Of a stretch of 64,000 bases of DNA, positions 18,124 through 26,960 are shown one piece after another. The DNA is taken from contig OZ243931.1 in assembly GCA_965214055.1 (NCBI GenBank), positions 2,170,001-2,234,000 on the forward strand, in the 5' to 3' direction. Under the pieces are notes generated by a model. That model worked only from the letters and a program-made list of their open reading frames with translations. It ran no database searches and was not told the DNA's origin. The translations under genes were made by a program, and so were the position numbers. Every line of letters starts with the position of its first letter. Position 1 is the stretch's first letter. This DNA is from WTGA01 sp965214055. Its GTDB lineage: Bacteria; Pseudomonadota; Gammaproteobacteria; Arenicellales; Poriferihabitantaceae.

Positions 18124-18552
18124 CTAATGGCGGTCAAATTTGGTGTTGAGTATGATGGCGGTTTCGGTAGAAATAATGCCCGGGATGACGCTGACCCGGT
18201 CCAGGGTCTGGTCCAGGGCCATCGCGGAATCAACATTGATAATTGCGATCAAATCAATCTTCCCGCTGACTGTATAGAGAGTATCGATCACGGTGATTTT
18301 CTCCAGCGCACGGACGATATCCTGATTCGATCTGGGTTCGGTTCTCAGATTGACGTGAGCCTGGATTCTGGATTTGGCCAAAGAGGGCCCCAGCCGTAGC
18401 GTGTATCCGCTGATGGCCCCGCTTTCTTCAAGCCGGGACAATCGCTGTTGTACCGTGGTTCGGGATACACCCAGCCGTCTCGACAGGTCAGTGACTGACA
18501 TTCTCGCATTCTGCCTGAGTAGGGACAGTAATCCCTTGTCTTTTTCCTTCAT
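18124..18552 (-). CDS. Lrp/AsnC family transcriptional regulator
   Basis: A 142-residue regulator with an N-terminal winged helix-turn-helix (LLRQNARMSVTDLSRRLGVSRTTVQQRLSRLEESG, quoted here as separate helices: MSVTDLSRRLGVS then TTVQQRLSRLEE) and a C-terminal RAM/ligand-binding domain (VYTVSGK-like YTVSGKIDLIAIINV). ATG 18552 is preferred; an in-frame TTG at 18567 adds five residues. It is divergent from the decarboxylase at 18655, with a long AT-rich dyad between, so it likely controls that gene and itself in response to an amino acid. This is inference from position and family habit. Confidence 0.92.
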   Translation of the reverse strand: MKEKDKGLLSLLRQNARMSVTDLSRRLGVSRTTVQQRLSRLEESGAISGYTLRLGPSLAKSRIQAHVNLRTEPRSNQDIVRALEKITVIDTLYTVSGKIDLIAIINVDSAMALDQTLDRVSVIPGIISTETAIILNTKFDRH

Positions 18553-18605
18553 GTCAATATTATTCAAAATGATTAGAAAAAATTACAATATGTAAATAAA
18601 TACAG

Positions 18606-18644
18606 TTAAATTAACATAAAATGCATCTATTATGTTTAATTTAA
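18606..18644. promoter_or_regulatory. AT-rich inverted repeat, candidate Lrp-type operator
   Basis: TTAAATTAACATAA at 18606-18619 is mirrored by TTATGTTTAATTTAA at 18630-18644 (one extra T). It sits in the 102-bp divergent gap between the Lrp-family gene and the decarboxylase. Lrp-family proteins usually bind AT-rich dyads of this kind, often near their own promoter. Confidence 0.6.
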
Positions 18645-18654
18645 GTGCTCCATA

Positions 18655-19911
18655 ATGGTTTCGAAGTTCGTTGCCACGGTGTTGATCATGCAAAATATAT
18701 CGTTCAATCAAAAATGGGGACGTAGCCCTGATGTTTTGGTTTACCGGGATACCCGGGATTATCTGGTTCGCAATGATCTTGATCGGTCATGCTACCTGTT
18801 CTCTGCAGAACAACTCGCCCGGACAGCCCGGAAATTCCAAGGGCTTTTCCCGGGGGAAGTGTCCTATGCCGTGAAGGCCAATCCGCATCCCCTTGTATTG
18901 AGCACATTGTGGGAAGCCGGTGTGCACACGTTTGACGTGGCTTCTTTGGGGGAAATTGAACTGGTTCGTCAGAGATTTCCGTTTGCCCGCCTGAATTACA
19001 ACAATCCGGTGCGCCCGGCAAAAGCGACCACCATGGCGTATGAAAGATACGGAATCCGGTCCTATGTGGTGGACGACATAGCCGGTTTGAATTCGGTACT
19101 TTCCCATGGCGATGGGATGGAGATTACCGTCCGGTTCAAGTTGGATCATCGTGATGCCATTTACGATTTCGGCAGCAAATTCGGGTCGTGTCCGGAAGAC
19201 GCCGCAGTGTTGCTTGAACGGGCAAAACGGAAAGGCGCCCGAACGTCCCTCGCATTTCACCCAGGGTCCCAGTGTACTGACCCCCTGGCCTATGTGGACC
19301 ATATCATCGCCGCCTCGGAAATTGCCGAAAAAGCGCAGGTTGTGCTGTATCGTCTGAACGTGGGGGGAGGGTTTCCGGTTGCCTATGAGCCCGGCAGTGT
19401 GTGCCGGGTTGAAGATTTTTTTATGGTGATTGACCAGGGACTGGACAGGTATTTTTCCGGAGTCAGGCCGGAATTGATCTGTGAGCCGGGCCGGGCCCTG
19501 GTCGCATCCTCCGTATCACTGGCTGCCGAAGTGATCCATGTCAGAGACAACGGGGATGTCTTTATTAACGATGGGGTATATGGCGGGTTCCAGGAACAGA
19601 CGATCATGAAAACCTCCTTGCCCACACGTACATGGAGAGATGGCCGACTGTTGACTTCTCACCGGGCGCCCCGAACTGTTTTTGGTCCTACCTGCGACCC
19701 GCTGGACCGATTGTCCGTGCCGTTTTCCTTGCCTGTGGACATTCAACCGGGGGACTGCATCGAGTTCGGGCTCATAGGAGCATATGGTTCGGCAACCACC
19801 ACCCGTTTCAATGGAATTGAAACAGGGGAGTATGTCCGTGTGGAGAATGGTTTTATGGATTGGGGAGTCAAGGGTCCGCGAGCCGGTCCGGGGGCTTGCA
19901 ACATCCCGTAG
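18655..19911 (+). CDS. fold-type III PLP-dependent decarboxylase (ornithine/DAP/arginine decarboxylase family 2)
   Basis: A 418-residue alanine-racemase-fold decarboxylase. SYAVKANPHPLVL holds the PLP lysine (about residue 74); FHPGSQC, LNVGGGFP (PLP-phosphate glycine loop) and ICEPGRALVASS follow, and FGPTCDPLDRL carries the catalytic Cys-Asp of the second subunit. FNGIETGEYV closes the C-terminal barrel. The overall pattern is closest to ornithine decarboxylase, giving putrescine, but substrate cannot be fixed by eye. ATG 18655 and ATG 18688 are both possible starts. The divergent Lrp-type gene is the likely regulator. Confidence 0.88.
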   Translation: MVSKFVATVLIMQNISFNQKWGRSPDVLVYRDTRDYLVRNDLDRSCYLFSAEQLARTARKFQGLFPGEVSYAVKANPHPLVLSTLWEAGVHTFDVASLGEIELVRQRFPFARLNYNNPVRPAKATTMAYERYGIRSYVVDDIAGLNSVLSHGDGMEITVRFKLDHRDAIYDFGSKFGSCPEDAAVLLERAKRKGARTSLAFHPGSQCTDPLAYVDHIIAASEIAEKAQVVLYRLNVGGGFPVAYEPGSVCRVEDFFMVIDQGLDRYFSGVRPELICEPGRALVASSVSLAAEVIHVRDNGDVFINDGVYGGFQEQTIMKTSLPTRTWRDGRLLTSHRAPRTVFGPTCDPLDRLSVPFSLPVDIQPGDCIEFGLIGAYGSATTTRFNGIETGEYVRVENGFMDWGVKGPRAGPGACNIP

Positions 19912-20174
19912 TCAACTCTCAGACCAGGGTAGTTTCATAACTGTTGGTTTCATGGTTTGATAGAGTGGAACAGCGCTATTGAGCATGGAAAGCGCTTGCC
20001 AGATTTTTTAGGCATCGGGGAGCGGTTGCTGTTTTCCCGGTGCAAAGCCGGCAAGTCGGCCAGGTCGAACATAAAGGTGTCGAGGTTGGGAGGAGTGTCC
20101 GGTGGAGGTTGGAAAAAGTCGAAGTCCTGCCTGCATGATCCATGCCGTACCTCATATCGACCTAAGAGTTGACT
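19910..20174. repeat. possible small element bounded by inverted repeats
   Basis: AGTCAACTCT at 19910-19919 and AGAGTTGACT at 20165-20174 are exact inverted repeats; the similarity extends imperfectly to about 16 bp. They bound 265 bp with no recognised gene, and the left copy overlaps the decarboxylase stop codon. Target-site duplications are not evident. Confidence 0.3.
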
Positions 20175-20462
20175 GTGGATTTATGCAAGGTCCGGGGACC
20201 ATCTCACCGGGAGGAACCCGTATGGAAACCGGGATTCATTCCCCGGAGAACAGTCCCGCTTGACCGGTGATCATTGTGGCGGTTGAATCTCGTGATTTCA
20301 CCCCCACAATAACCGGAATGAAGCATGCGTTGATTTCCGGTGCGGTTGAAACGGAATATCCTGCTCACAATGCCTTGTGTTATAATGCAAGGCAGAAACT
20401 GAAGCGCTTTTTCGCTGATATCTCCAAAATAGTATAAAATATCAATTTCTTACATCAAAATC
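20175..20462. other. gap with long stem-loop upstream of iscA
   Basis: No gene seen. At 20264-20326, CCGGT and ATTGTGG on the left pair with CCACAAT and ACCGG on the right, giving a two-part stem with a 34-base apical region. An extended -10 box follows at 20378. Confidence 0.4.
20378..20386 (+). promoter_or_regulatory. extended -10 promoter element upstream of iscA
   Basis: TGT-TATAAT is an extended -10 element 77 bp before the iscA start. No clear -35 box is visible, as is common with extended -10 promoters. A second AT-rich box (AGTATAAAAT near 20431) is a weaker candidate. Confidence 0.5.
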
Positions 20463-20789
20463 ATGCCTGTCACGTTAACACAGTCTGCGGCCAATCGAGT
20501 CAGCGCACACCTGTTGTCAAAGGGAGCCGGAAAAGGATTGCGATTGGGAATCAAGAAGTCCGGTTGTTCCGGGTTTGCATACCAGATGGATTATGCCCTG
20601 CAAATCAATGAGGATGACCGGGTATTTGAAAGTCACGGTGTCAAGGTTGTCGTGAAGAAAGAATACCTGCAATATCTGGAAGGCATTGAAGTGGATTACA
20701 AGGAGGACGGGTTGACAGCGGCATTTCATTTCAGCAACCCGAATGTTACGGACCAGTGTGGTTGCGGAGAGAGTTTCACCGTTTACTGA
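20463..20789 (+). CDS. iscA: A-type iron-sulfur carrier protein (IscA/ErpA family)
   Basis: A 108-residue A-type carrier that receives Fe-S clusters and passes them to target enzymes. The three ligand cysteines are in SGCSGFAY (C35 region) and CGCGESF near the C-terminus; GVKVVV and NPNVTDQCGCGESF are closest to IscA rather than ErpA. It stands alone, without other isc genes, next to the radical-SAM gene mtaB whose two clusters it could serve; that is inference. Confidence 0.88.
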   Translation: MPVTLTQSAANRVSAHLLSKGAGKGLRLGIKKSGCSGFAYQMDYALQINEDDRVFESHGVKVVVKKEYLQYLEGIEVDYKEDGLTAAFHFSNPNVTDQCGCGESFTVY

Positions 20790-20860
20790 ACGAGGCCGGT
20801 TACACGCCTGTTTAGTCGCCGCCGTTGCCAGGCGGGAAGGGAGGCCGGGAAAGATGGCTG

Positions 20861-22207
20861 ATGAATTCCATATTGGTTAGACCACCTGCAAAACATTCTT
20901 CTGCATCCAGCGTGGCGATATCCACCATGGGATGCAAGGTGAATGCTTTTGAATCTGAGCTGATTGCCGAGAAACTGGAACGCAATGCCGTTCAAAGGGT
21001 CCAATCGGTGAAAGATGCGGACCTGTTTATTATCAATACCTGTACGGTCACAGCCGAAGCAGACCGACAGGCCAGACAGCTGATTCGCAGGGCGATTCGG
21101 CAAAATCCCCGGGCCAGAATTGTCGTGACCGGTTGTTATGCACAAATGGACCCGAATGCCTGTGCACAAATCCCCGGGGTTGACCTCGTCGTCGGGAACA
21201 GTCAAAAGCTGGATATCCCGGCTTTGGTCGAAGATTTGTGCAGGGACCAGCTACCTTCCGTATTATTGCGGGACATTGACCAGGAAATCAGCCTGCCCGA
21301 ACAGTTGCTCAAGGGATACCAGGGAAAATCGAGGGCATTTGTTCAAATTCAGCAGGGTTGTGACCAGGGTTGTACTTTTTGCATCATCCATGTTGCCAGG
21401 GGGCCAAGTCGTTCCTTCTCACCCGCATCGATCAGGCACCAGTGCGAGCGCCTCTTGATCAATGGGTATGGGGAAATTGTATTGTGCGGAGTGGATATTG
21501 GGTCCTATGGAATGGATATCAATGATTCAGGGGTTCATCTCACCGCTTTGGTCCGTGCTTTGGCGGACCTGGAAGGGGAGTACCGGATACGATTGAGTTC
21601 CATTGACCCGGCCCATATTACCGATGAGTTTGTTGAATTATTGCGTCAGTTCCCCAATATCTGTCCGCACCTGCATCTGTCCCTGCAAAGCGCCAACACC
21701 CTCATCTTGAAAAGAATGAAAAGAAGGGCCAGACGGGAACTTATTTACGATCGTATAACCGCCTTGCGTTCAGCGCTTCCTGACCTGGTATTGAGTGCGG
21801 ATATTCTTGCAGGTTTCCCTACCGAGTCCGACGCCCATTTTGAGGACACCCTGGCCGCAATCGAAGAACTGGAAATTGCCTACCCCCATGTTTTTACCTA
21901 TTCATCCAGACCCGGTACCCCCGCAGCCCGTATTCCCGATCAGGTGCCCAAAAGCATTCGTCAACAGCGCGCCCATGCAGCACGCAGGGCGGGTCGGAAG
22001 GTCTGGCACCGGGTGGCGCATCGACAGATCGGGGGAACAAAACGCGTATTGCTGGAAAACTGCCACGCCTCTGCAAACCGCCCTTACCAGCTGTTTTCTA
22101 GGGCAGACAATTATTTTCCGGTGAAGATAAAATGTGATTCCAGGCCGGACTCCCAGTGGCTGGATGTTAAAATAACCGGCGTTGGCGAGGGGACTCTGCT
22201 GGCTTGA
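20861..22207 (+). CDS. mtaB: tRNA t6A37 methylthiotransferase MtaB
   Basis: MtaB converts t6A at position 37 of certain tRNAs to ms2t6A with SAM and two [4Fe-4S] clusters. The N-terminal UPF0004 domain has TMGCKVNAFES, NTCTVTAEAD and VTGCYAQ with three cluster cysteines; the radical-SAM motif CDQGCTFC follows near residue 171; a TRAM-like RNA-binding domain closes the protein. GCKVN-x-ES and the C-terminal pattern favour MtaB over MiaB or RimO. ATG 20861 gives 448 residues; a TTG at 20825 would add twelve atypical residues. Confidence 0.92.
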   Translation: MNSILVRPPAKHSSASSVAISTMGCKVNAFESELIAEKLERNAVQRVQSVKDADLFIINTCTVTAEADRQARQLIRRAIRQNPRARIVVTGCYAQMDPNACAQIPGVDLVVGNSQKLDIPALVEDLCRDQLPSVLLRDIDQEISLPEQLLKGYQGKSRAFVQIQQGCDQGCTFCIIHVARGPSRSFSPASIRHQCERLLINGYGEIVLCGVDIGSYGMDINDSGVHLTALVRALADLEGEYRIRLSSIDPAHITDEFVELLRQFPNICPHLHLSLQSANTLILKRMKRRARRELIYDRITALRSALPDLVLSADILAGFPTESDAHFEDTLAAIEELEIAYPHVFTYSSRPGTPAARIPDQVPKSIRQQRAHAARRAGRKVWHRVAHRQIGGTKRVLLENCHASANRPYQLFSRADNYFPVKIKCDSRPDSQWLDVKITGVGEGTLLA

Positions 22208-22480
22208 TCGCTGTTCCGAATGTACAATCGGTTCGCAGATTTTGGTCCGGCAGACGGGGGAACTGACTTGTTGTCCGTGGGCCGTTCACCCGGGAATTCA
22301 ACCAGAGATTTTTATCTGGAAAAAGATTTTGAATCAGGGAGTTGCCGGAAAATTCTCTGAAATCCCTCCACGATTGGCAGTGTGGGATTTTGACGGATAT
22401 ACACGGCAGGACACCGGCGGGGACTGGAAACAGGTATTCGCTGCTACCGGATGAACTATAATATACAACTGGAGAAACTT

Positions 22481-22912
22481 ATGGCTATTGAGCGAACCTT
22501 TTCCATTGTCAAGCCCGACGCAGTGGCCGACAATAATATTGGGAGAATTTATCAGCGATTCGAGGACGCAGGATTGACTATCGTGGCGTCGCGAATGTTG
22601 CATATGAGCCAGGAACAGGCGGAAGGATTTTATGCCGTACACAAGGAGCGTCCCTTTTACAATGACTTGGTCCGTTTCATGACTTCGGGTCCTGTCATGG
22701 TGCAGGTGCTGGAGGGAGAAAATGCAATCGCCAGGAATCGGGAGGTGATGGGAGCCACCAACCCGGCGGATGCGCAGACCGGAACCATACGTGCAGATTT
22801 TGCTGCCAATGTTGAAGAAAACGCGGTACATGGCTCGGACGCCCCGGAGACCGCAGCGGCGGAAATATCATTTTTCTTCGAAGAAAACGATATTTACCCA
22901 AGGACTCGTTGA
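22481..22912 (+). CDS. ndk: nucleoside diphosphate kinase
   Basis: Ndk balances nucleoside triphosphate pools by a phospho-histidine ping-pong mechanism. The 143-residue protein begins AIERTFSIVKPDAV, contains the ATP-site residues in KERPFYNDLV and MGATNPADA, and the active-site histidine in ENAVHGSDAPETA (about residue 117). ATG 22481 follows CTGGAGAAA and gives the canonical length. A TATAAT at 22457-22462 may be its -10 box. The stop overlaps the TTG start of rlmN. Confidence 0.97.
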   Translation: MAIERTFSIVKPDAVADNNIGRIYQRFEDAGLTIVASRMLHMSQEQAEGFYAVHKERPFYNDLVRFMTSGPVMVQVLEGENAIARNREVMGATNPADAQTGTIRADFAANVEENAVHGSDAPETAAAEISFFFEENDIYPRTR

Positions 22913-24063
22913 GCGGAAGCACAACCGTGTCTGAATCCACCATCAACCTGTTTTCCCTGGATCGTCCCGCAATGGAATCATTTTTCCATGGGATCGGGGA
23001 AAAGAGATTTCGGGCCAACCAGCTGCTGCAGTGGGTTTACCAACGCAATATGACGGATTTTCGGAGGATGACCGATCTGAGCAAAGGACTGCGGGAGAAG
23101 TTGAACCAGACTACGAATCTGAATCTTCCGAAAATTGTCAGTCAACAGCAATCCCGGGATGGAACCGTGAAATGGTTGCTCAGGCTCCAGGACAGCAATT
23201 GTATCGAAACGGTTTATATTCCTGAAAGCAACCGTGGTACCCTGTGTGTGTCTTCCCAGGTAGGATGTGGATTGAACTGTACTTTCTGCTCGACGGCCCA
23301 GCAAGGGTTCAACCGGAATCTGAATGTTGATGAGATTATTTCACAGGTCTGGATTGCCAACAATGTGTTGGAAAAAACGGGAAGCAGGGAGCATGGAATT
23401 TTACCTCATGACGCGTCGGGCCAACGCAGACCGGTGACCAATGTGGTGATGATGGGCATGGGGGAACCGTTGCTGAATTTTGAAAATGTGGTATCGGCCA
23501 TGAAATTGATGATGGATGACTTTTCATTTGGTCTGTCGAGGCGCAGGGTAACTCTCAGTACGGCGGGGATGGTTCCATTCATTGATCGGCTTCGACAGGA
23601 ATGTCCGGTTAGTCTGGCCGTGTCGCTGCATGCTCCGAATGATGAACTGAGAAATCAGCTGGTACCGCTGAACAAAAAATATCCAATCCGTCAACTTCTT
23701 GAGAGTTGCACATCCTACGTGGGCGAAAAGAACAGGCAGAGAATCACCTTTGAATATGTCATGCTCAAAGGTGTAAACGACAGCCTGGCCCAGGCGAGAC
23801 AGCTTTCCACAGTGCTGGCCGGTGTGCCGGCAAAAGTGAATCTCATCCCTTTCAATACATTTCCCGGCACCCGGCTCGAGGGGTCAGATATGAATTCCAT
23901 TCATCGATTCAGGGATGTGTTGATGTCACGGAACATTTTGACCATAACAAGAAAAACCCGGGGAGATGATATTGATGCGGCCTGTGGGCAGCTGGCGGGA
24001 GATTTTCTGGATCGAACCAATCGGTCACGGCGGCTGCAGCGACAACGGGTGGCGCTGCCCTGA
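22909..24063 (+). CDS. rlmN: dual-specificity 23S rRNA (A2503)/tRNA (A37) C2-methyltransferase RlmN
   Basis: RlmN is a radical-SAM enzyme that methylates C2 of A2503 in 23S rRNA and A37 in some tRNAs. Motifs: KRFRANQLLQWVYQ, SSQVGCGLNCTFC (cluster CxxxCxxC), MGMGEPLLNFENV, LVPLNKKYPI, and the C-terminal catalytic cysteine in DIDAACGQLAGD. TTG 22909 overlaps the ndk stop and gives 384 residues, the E. coli length; GTG 22927 with GGAAG upstream is an alternative. Confidence 0.96.
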   Translation: MSGSTTVSESTINLFSLDRPAMESFFHGIGEKRFRANQLLQWVYQRNMTDFRRMTDLSKGLREKLNQTTNLNLPKIVSQQQSRDGTVKWLLRLQDSNCIETVYIPESNRGTLCVSSQVGCGLNCTFCSTAQQGFNRNLNVDEIISQVWIANNVLEKTGSREHGILPHDASGQRRPVTNVVMMGMGEPLLNFENVVSAMKLMMDDFSFGLSRRRVTLSTAGMVPFIDRLRQECPVSLAVSLHAPNDELRNQLVPLNKKYPIRQLLESCTSYVGEKNRQRITFEYVMLKGVNDSLAQARQLSTVLAGVPAKVNLIPFNTFPGTRLEGSDMNSIHRFRDVLMSRNILTITRKTRGDDIDAACGQLAGDFLDRTNRSRRLQRQRVALP

Positions 24064-24251
24064 TGGCACCGATAGCTCGAAACCTGTATTCTTTGTTTTC
24101 AGATACCCGGTGGTCTGTTCGGGGGACGGGTATGGGTCTGAAAGTGGAATTTCCGGGCACGGATTTTGACCACCCATGCCGTACAGGAGTACAAAACGGC
24201 CGGGGTTTGATCCTCAATCCCACCTGTTGAAGCCATAGCGGCCAAAGACCC

Positions 24252-25670
24252 ATGGAGCAAACAGAATTTATCATGCCAACCCCCGGATCCTTATTCAGGG
24301 AAAAAAGAAGAAAACTGGGTTGGGGTCTAACGGATGTTGCGGATGAGTTGCTGTTGTCAGTTGCCCAGGTTGAGGCGATTGAGCAGGATGATTTTGATTC
24401 CCTGCCCGAGGCACCCTACATTATTGGCTATTGGAGAAGTTACGGAAACCTGCTCGGGATTGATGTCACCAAGGAAATCGAATTATACAAGAAAAGCCGT
24501 CACCCTCCGCTGTCAAACATTGTACTCAAGCCCAATCACCGGAGTGTTCACCATCTCCAGGAAAAACTGCGAAAGAAATCTGCGGTTGTTTTTTCGGTGC
24601 TTTCGGTGCTTTTTTTAGGAGTGATCTGGTATTGGCAAACCCCGGAAAATATACAGATAACCCAGCGGCTGGATGAGAATCCTGACCCACAACTGGTTGT
24701 GATTGATTCCACGGACAGTACAGAACAGGAGGTTATCGAGGACAACAGCCAGTTGGATACTCAGGATCTCTCTTTGATTGTGTTGCCGGAACACAGTGTT
24801 TCAGAAGAATCAGAGGCTGGTGATGAGCAAAAAATCGATCCTTCAGCACTGAATTTACCCGAGGAACCCGCTCCGGGCGTACAACACTTCCCGGATAACA
24901 GCGAGCCGGTTCTGATGGATCATGTGGAAAATACCGATCAGGGTTCCGTCAACCGGGAGTCCGTCCCGTCCAGTGCCGATTTGGCTGGGGAATCCGCCGA
25001 CTTGAATCTGCTTTCCAGCATCCAGGACGAATCTCAGGACCCAATTGTGAACGCGGAAGTCATGGCATCAGGCACGGAAGAAGCTGAAACGGTTGTACAG
25101 GAATCGGATAATACGGATCCGGAAGTGGTAGCTGCCATCCCGGAAGCTACGGAAGAATCCCCTCCTTCAGCCGACACCGCTGGCGAAACAGCTGAAGCCT
25201 CTGAAACTTTTGAAACTGCTGAAACCGGGGAGGAAGACGGAAGCCGACCCGGGGAAGTGGCTGCGCTCCCGGAAGCCGAGGAGGAATCTCCTTCTTCAGC
25301 CGGCCCCGTTGGCGAAACCTCTGAAACCGGGGAACCGGAAACCAGTCTGGAATCGGGCCTTGGTACGGTCATCGACCCGACTTCCAAAGACCAGGTTGTG
25401 ATCCATGTGGAGAAACCGATGTGGCTGGATGTCAGAGAACGGGATGGGACCAAACTCCTTTTTCAAAACGTTGGACCCGGCGAACCCTTGATTATCAATG
25501 GAAGAGCGCCGTTTTGGGTTTACCTGGGCGAAGCGGACAGCGCCAGTGTGGTCTACCTGGGGGAATCGGTCCGGTTCGAAGCGAACGAAGGTGAACCGTT
25601 TGTCCAGATTGTTGTGGGCGAGTTTCCCGGTCGAAATACCACCGAACCGGCGGCTGAAACCAATGAGTGA
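24252..25670 (+). CDS. rodZ: cytoskeletal protein RodZ
   Basis: RodZ links MreB to the membrane and helps keep rod shape. The 472-residue protein has an N-terminal HTH_25 domain (GSLFREKRRKLGWGLTDVAD, then LPEAPYIIGYWRSYGNLLGI), one membrane helix at about residues 113-132 (VVFSVLSVLFLGVIWYW), a long acidic Glu/Ser/Thr/Pro-rich periplasmic linker (about 140-370), and a C-terminal DUF4115 domain (VEKPMWLDVRERDG... GRAPFWVYLGEA). The linker is unusually long and contains a diverged internal duplication (25122-25194 and 25254-25320). It overlaps the start of hisS. The pilW/pilF gene often found before it is absent. Confidence 0.93.
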   Translation: MEQTEFIMPTPGSLFREKRRKLGWGLTDVADELLLSVAQVEAIEQDDFDSLPEAPYIIGYWRSYGNLLGIDVTKEIELYKKSRHPPLSNIVLKPNHRSVHHLQEKLRKKSAVVFSVLSVLFLGVIWYWQTPENIQITQRLDENPDPQLVVIDSTDSTEQEVIEDNSQLDTQDLSLIVLPEHSVSEESEAGDEQKIDPSALNLPEEPAPGVQHFPDNSEPVLMDHVENTDQGSVNRESVPSSADLAGESADLNLLSSIQDESQDPIVNAEVMASGTEEAETVVQESDNTDPEVVAAIPEATEESPPSADTAGETAEASETFETAETGEEDGSRPGEVAALPEAEEESPSSAGPVGETSETGEPETSLESGLGTVIDPTSKDQVVIHVEKPMWLDVRERDGTKLLFQNVGPGEPLIINGRAPFWVYLGEADSASVVYLGESVRFEANEGEPFVQIVVGEFPGRNTTEPAAETNE

Positions 25671-26928
25671 GCGGATTCAAGCTGTTCGCGGCATGAACGA
25701 TCTATTGCCTGAGAACATGAGGCTTTGGCACCGTCTGGAGTCGACTCTCAGGTCAGTCGGATGGCAATATGGCTATGAGGAAATTCGAACGCCTCTGCTG
25801 GAGAAAACGGCCTTGTTTACGCAGTCCATTGGTGACCAAACCGATATTGTTGACAAGGAGATGTATACGTTCACGGACAGTGGCGAGGAACGTCTCTCAC
25901 TCAGACCGGAAGCCACCGCCAGTACGGTCAGGGCCTGTATTCAACATGGGTTGCTGCATAATCAACAGCGAAGATTCTGGTACATGGGACCGATGTTTCG
26001 ACGGGAAAGGCCGCAAAAGGGCCGATACCGTCAGTTTCATCAGTTTGGCATGGAGGCATTCGGGTGGTCTGGTCCGGATATTGATGCTGAAATTATTCGT
26101 GCAGGGGAACGGATATGGAAAGAGCTGGAAATTGATGGAATCCAGCTTGAAATCAATACCCTCGGCTCCAGCCAGTCAAGGCTGGCCTATCGGGATTCAC
26201 TTCAGCAGTTTCTGAGGAAAAACCTGGACCAACTGGATGAAGACAGCCTGCGCCGACTGGACAGGAACCCCCTCAGAATTCTGGACAGTAAAAATCCGGA
26301 CATTCAGGAGCTGATTTCGAATGCTCCAAATATACTGGACTTCATACAGGTGGATGAGCGTAAGCATTTCGAGAGGCTTTGTGAATCCCTGGAGAAGTCG
26401 TCGATAAATTTCAGTATCAACGCGAGATTGGTGAGAGGACTGGATTACTACACCAGTACCGTATTTGAGTGGACCACGAAACAGCTGGGTGCACAAAATA
26501 CCGTGTGTGCGGGAGGCAGATATGACTCTCTGGTAGAAAAGCGGGGAGGAAAACCGGTCCCGGCCATCGGTTTTGCAATGGGCATGGAACGATTGGCTGA
26601 ACTCGCGACTGCACAGGGGAAAGGCAGGGGAAATCCCGCTCATTCGATATATGTTATCGACATTACCGGAGTGGGAATTTCCGGTACAGTCGGTATTTCT
26701 GAAGCGTTGCGCGATGCTGGATTTGTCGTGGTTGACCACTGTGGTGGAGGAAAACTGAAAACCCGGCTGAAACGGGCTGACCAATCAGGAGCTGAAATTT
26801 GCATCATAGTTGGCGAGACGGAACTGGAGAAAGAAGTTGTCCAGGTCAAATTTATGCGTAAAGGGATCGATCCATTGGAACTGCCCAGTTCAGGCCTGGT
26901 TCAATGGTGTGAATCCAATATACGATAG
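25663..26928 (+). CDS. hisS: histidine-tRNA ligase
   Basis: Class II aminoacyl-tRNA synthetase charging tRNA-His. From ATG 25663 (8-bp overlap with rodZ) the protein has 421 residues and begins IQAVRGMNDLLPE, as the family does. Motif 2 is seen around FWYMGPMFRRERPQKGRYRQ, the His-specific motifs in LVRGLDYYTSTVFEW and CAGGRYDSLV, motif 3 in AIGFAMGMERL, and an anticodon-binding domain follows. The in-frame extension back to 25498 lies inside rodZ and is not part of the gene. The ispG gene that usually precedes hisS is missing here. Confidence 0.97.
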   Translation: MSERIQAVRGMNDLLPENMRLWHRLESTLRSVGWQYGYEEIRTPLLEKTALFTQSIGDQTDIVDKEMYTFTDSGEERLSLRPEATASTVRACIQHGLLHNQQRRFWYMGPMFRRERPQKGRYRQFHQFGMEAFGWSGPDIDAEIIRAGERIWKELEIDGIQLEINTLGSSQSRLAYRDSLQQFLRKNLDQLDEDSLRRLDRNPLRILDSKNPDIQELISNAPNILDFIQVDERKHFERLCESLEKSSINFSINARLVRGLDYYTSTVFEWTTKQLGAQNTVCAGGRYDSLVEKRGGKPVPAIGFAMGMERLAELATAQGKGRGNPAHSIYVIDITGVGISGTVGISEALRDAGFVVVDHCGGGKLKTRLKRADQSGAEICIIVGETELEKEVVQVKFMRKGIDPLELPSSGLVQWCESNIR

Positions 26929-26960
26929 TATTAACGATCCGATGATGGGCTTAATCTGAA

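Noticed and set aside
22182..22454. 90-codon frame between mtaB and ndk
   Set aside because: No motif, atypical composition, and it overlaps the end of mtaB.
25498..25662. Upstream extension of hisS
   Set aside because: It lies within the conserved C-terminal domain of rodZ, and family members start at the MSERIQAVRG position.
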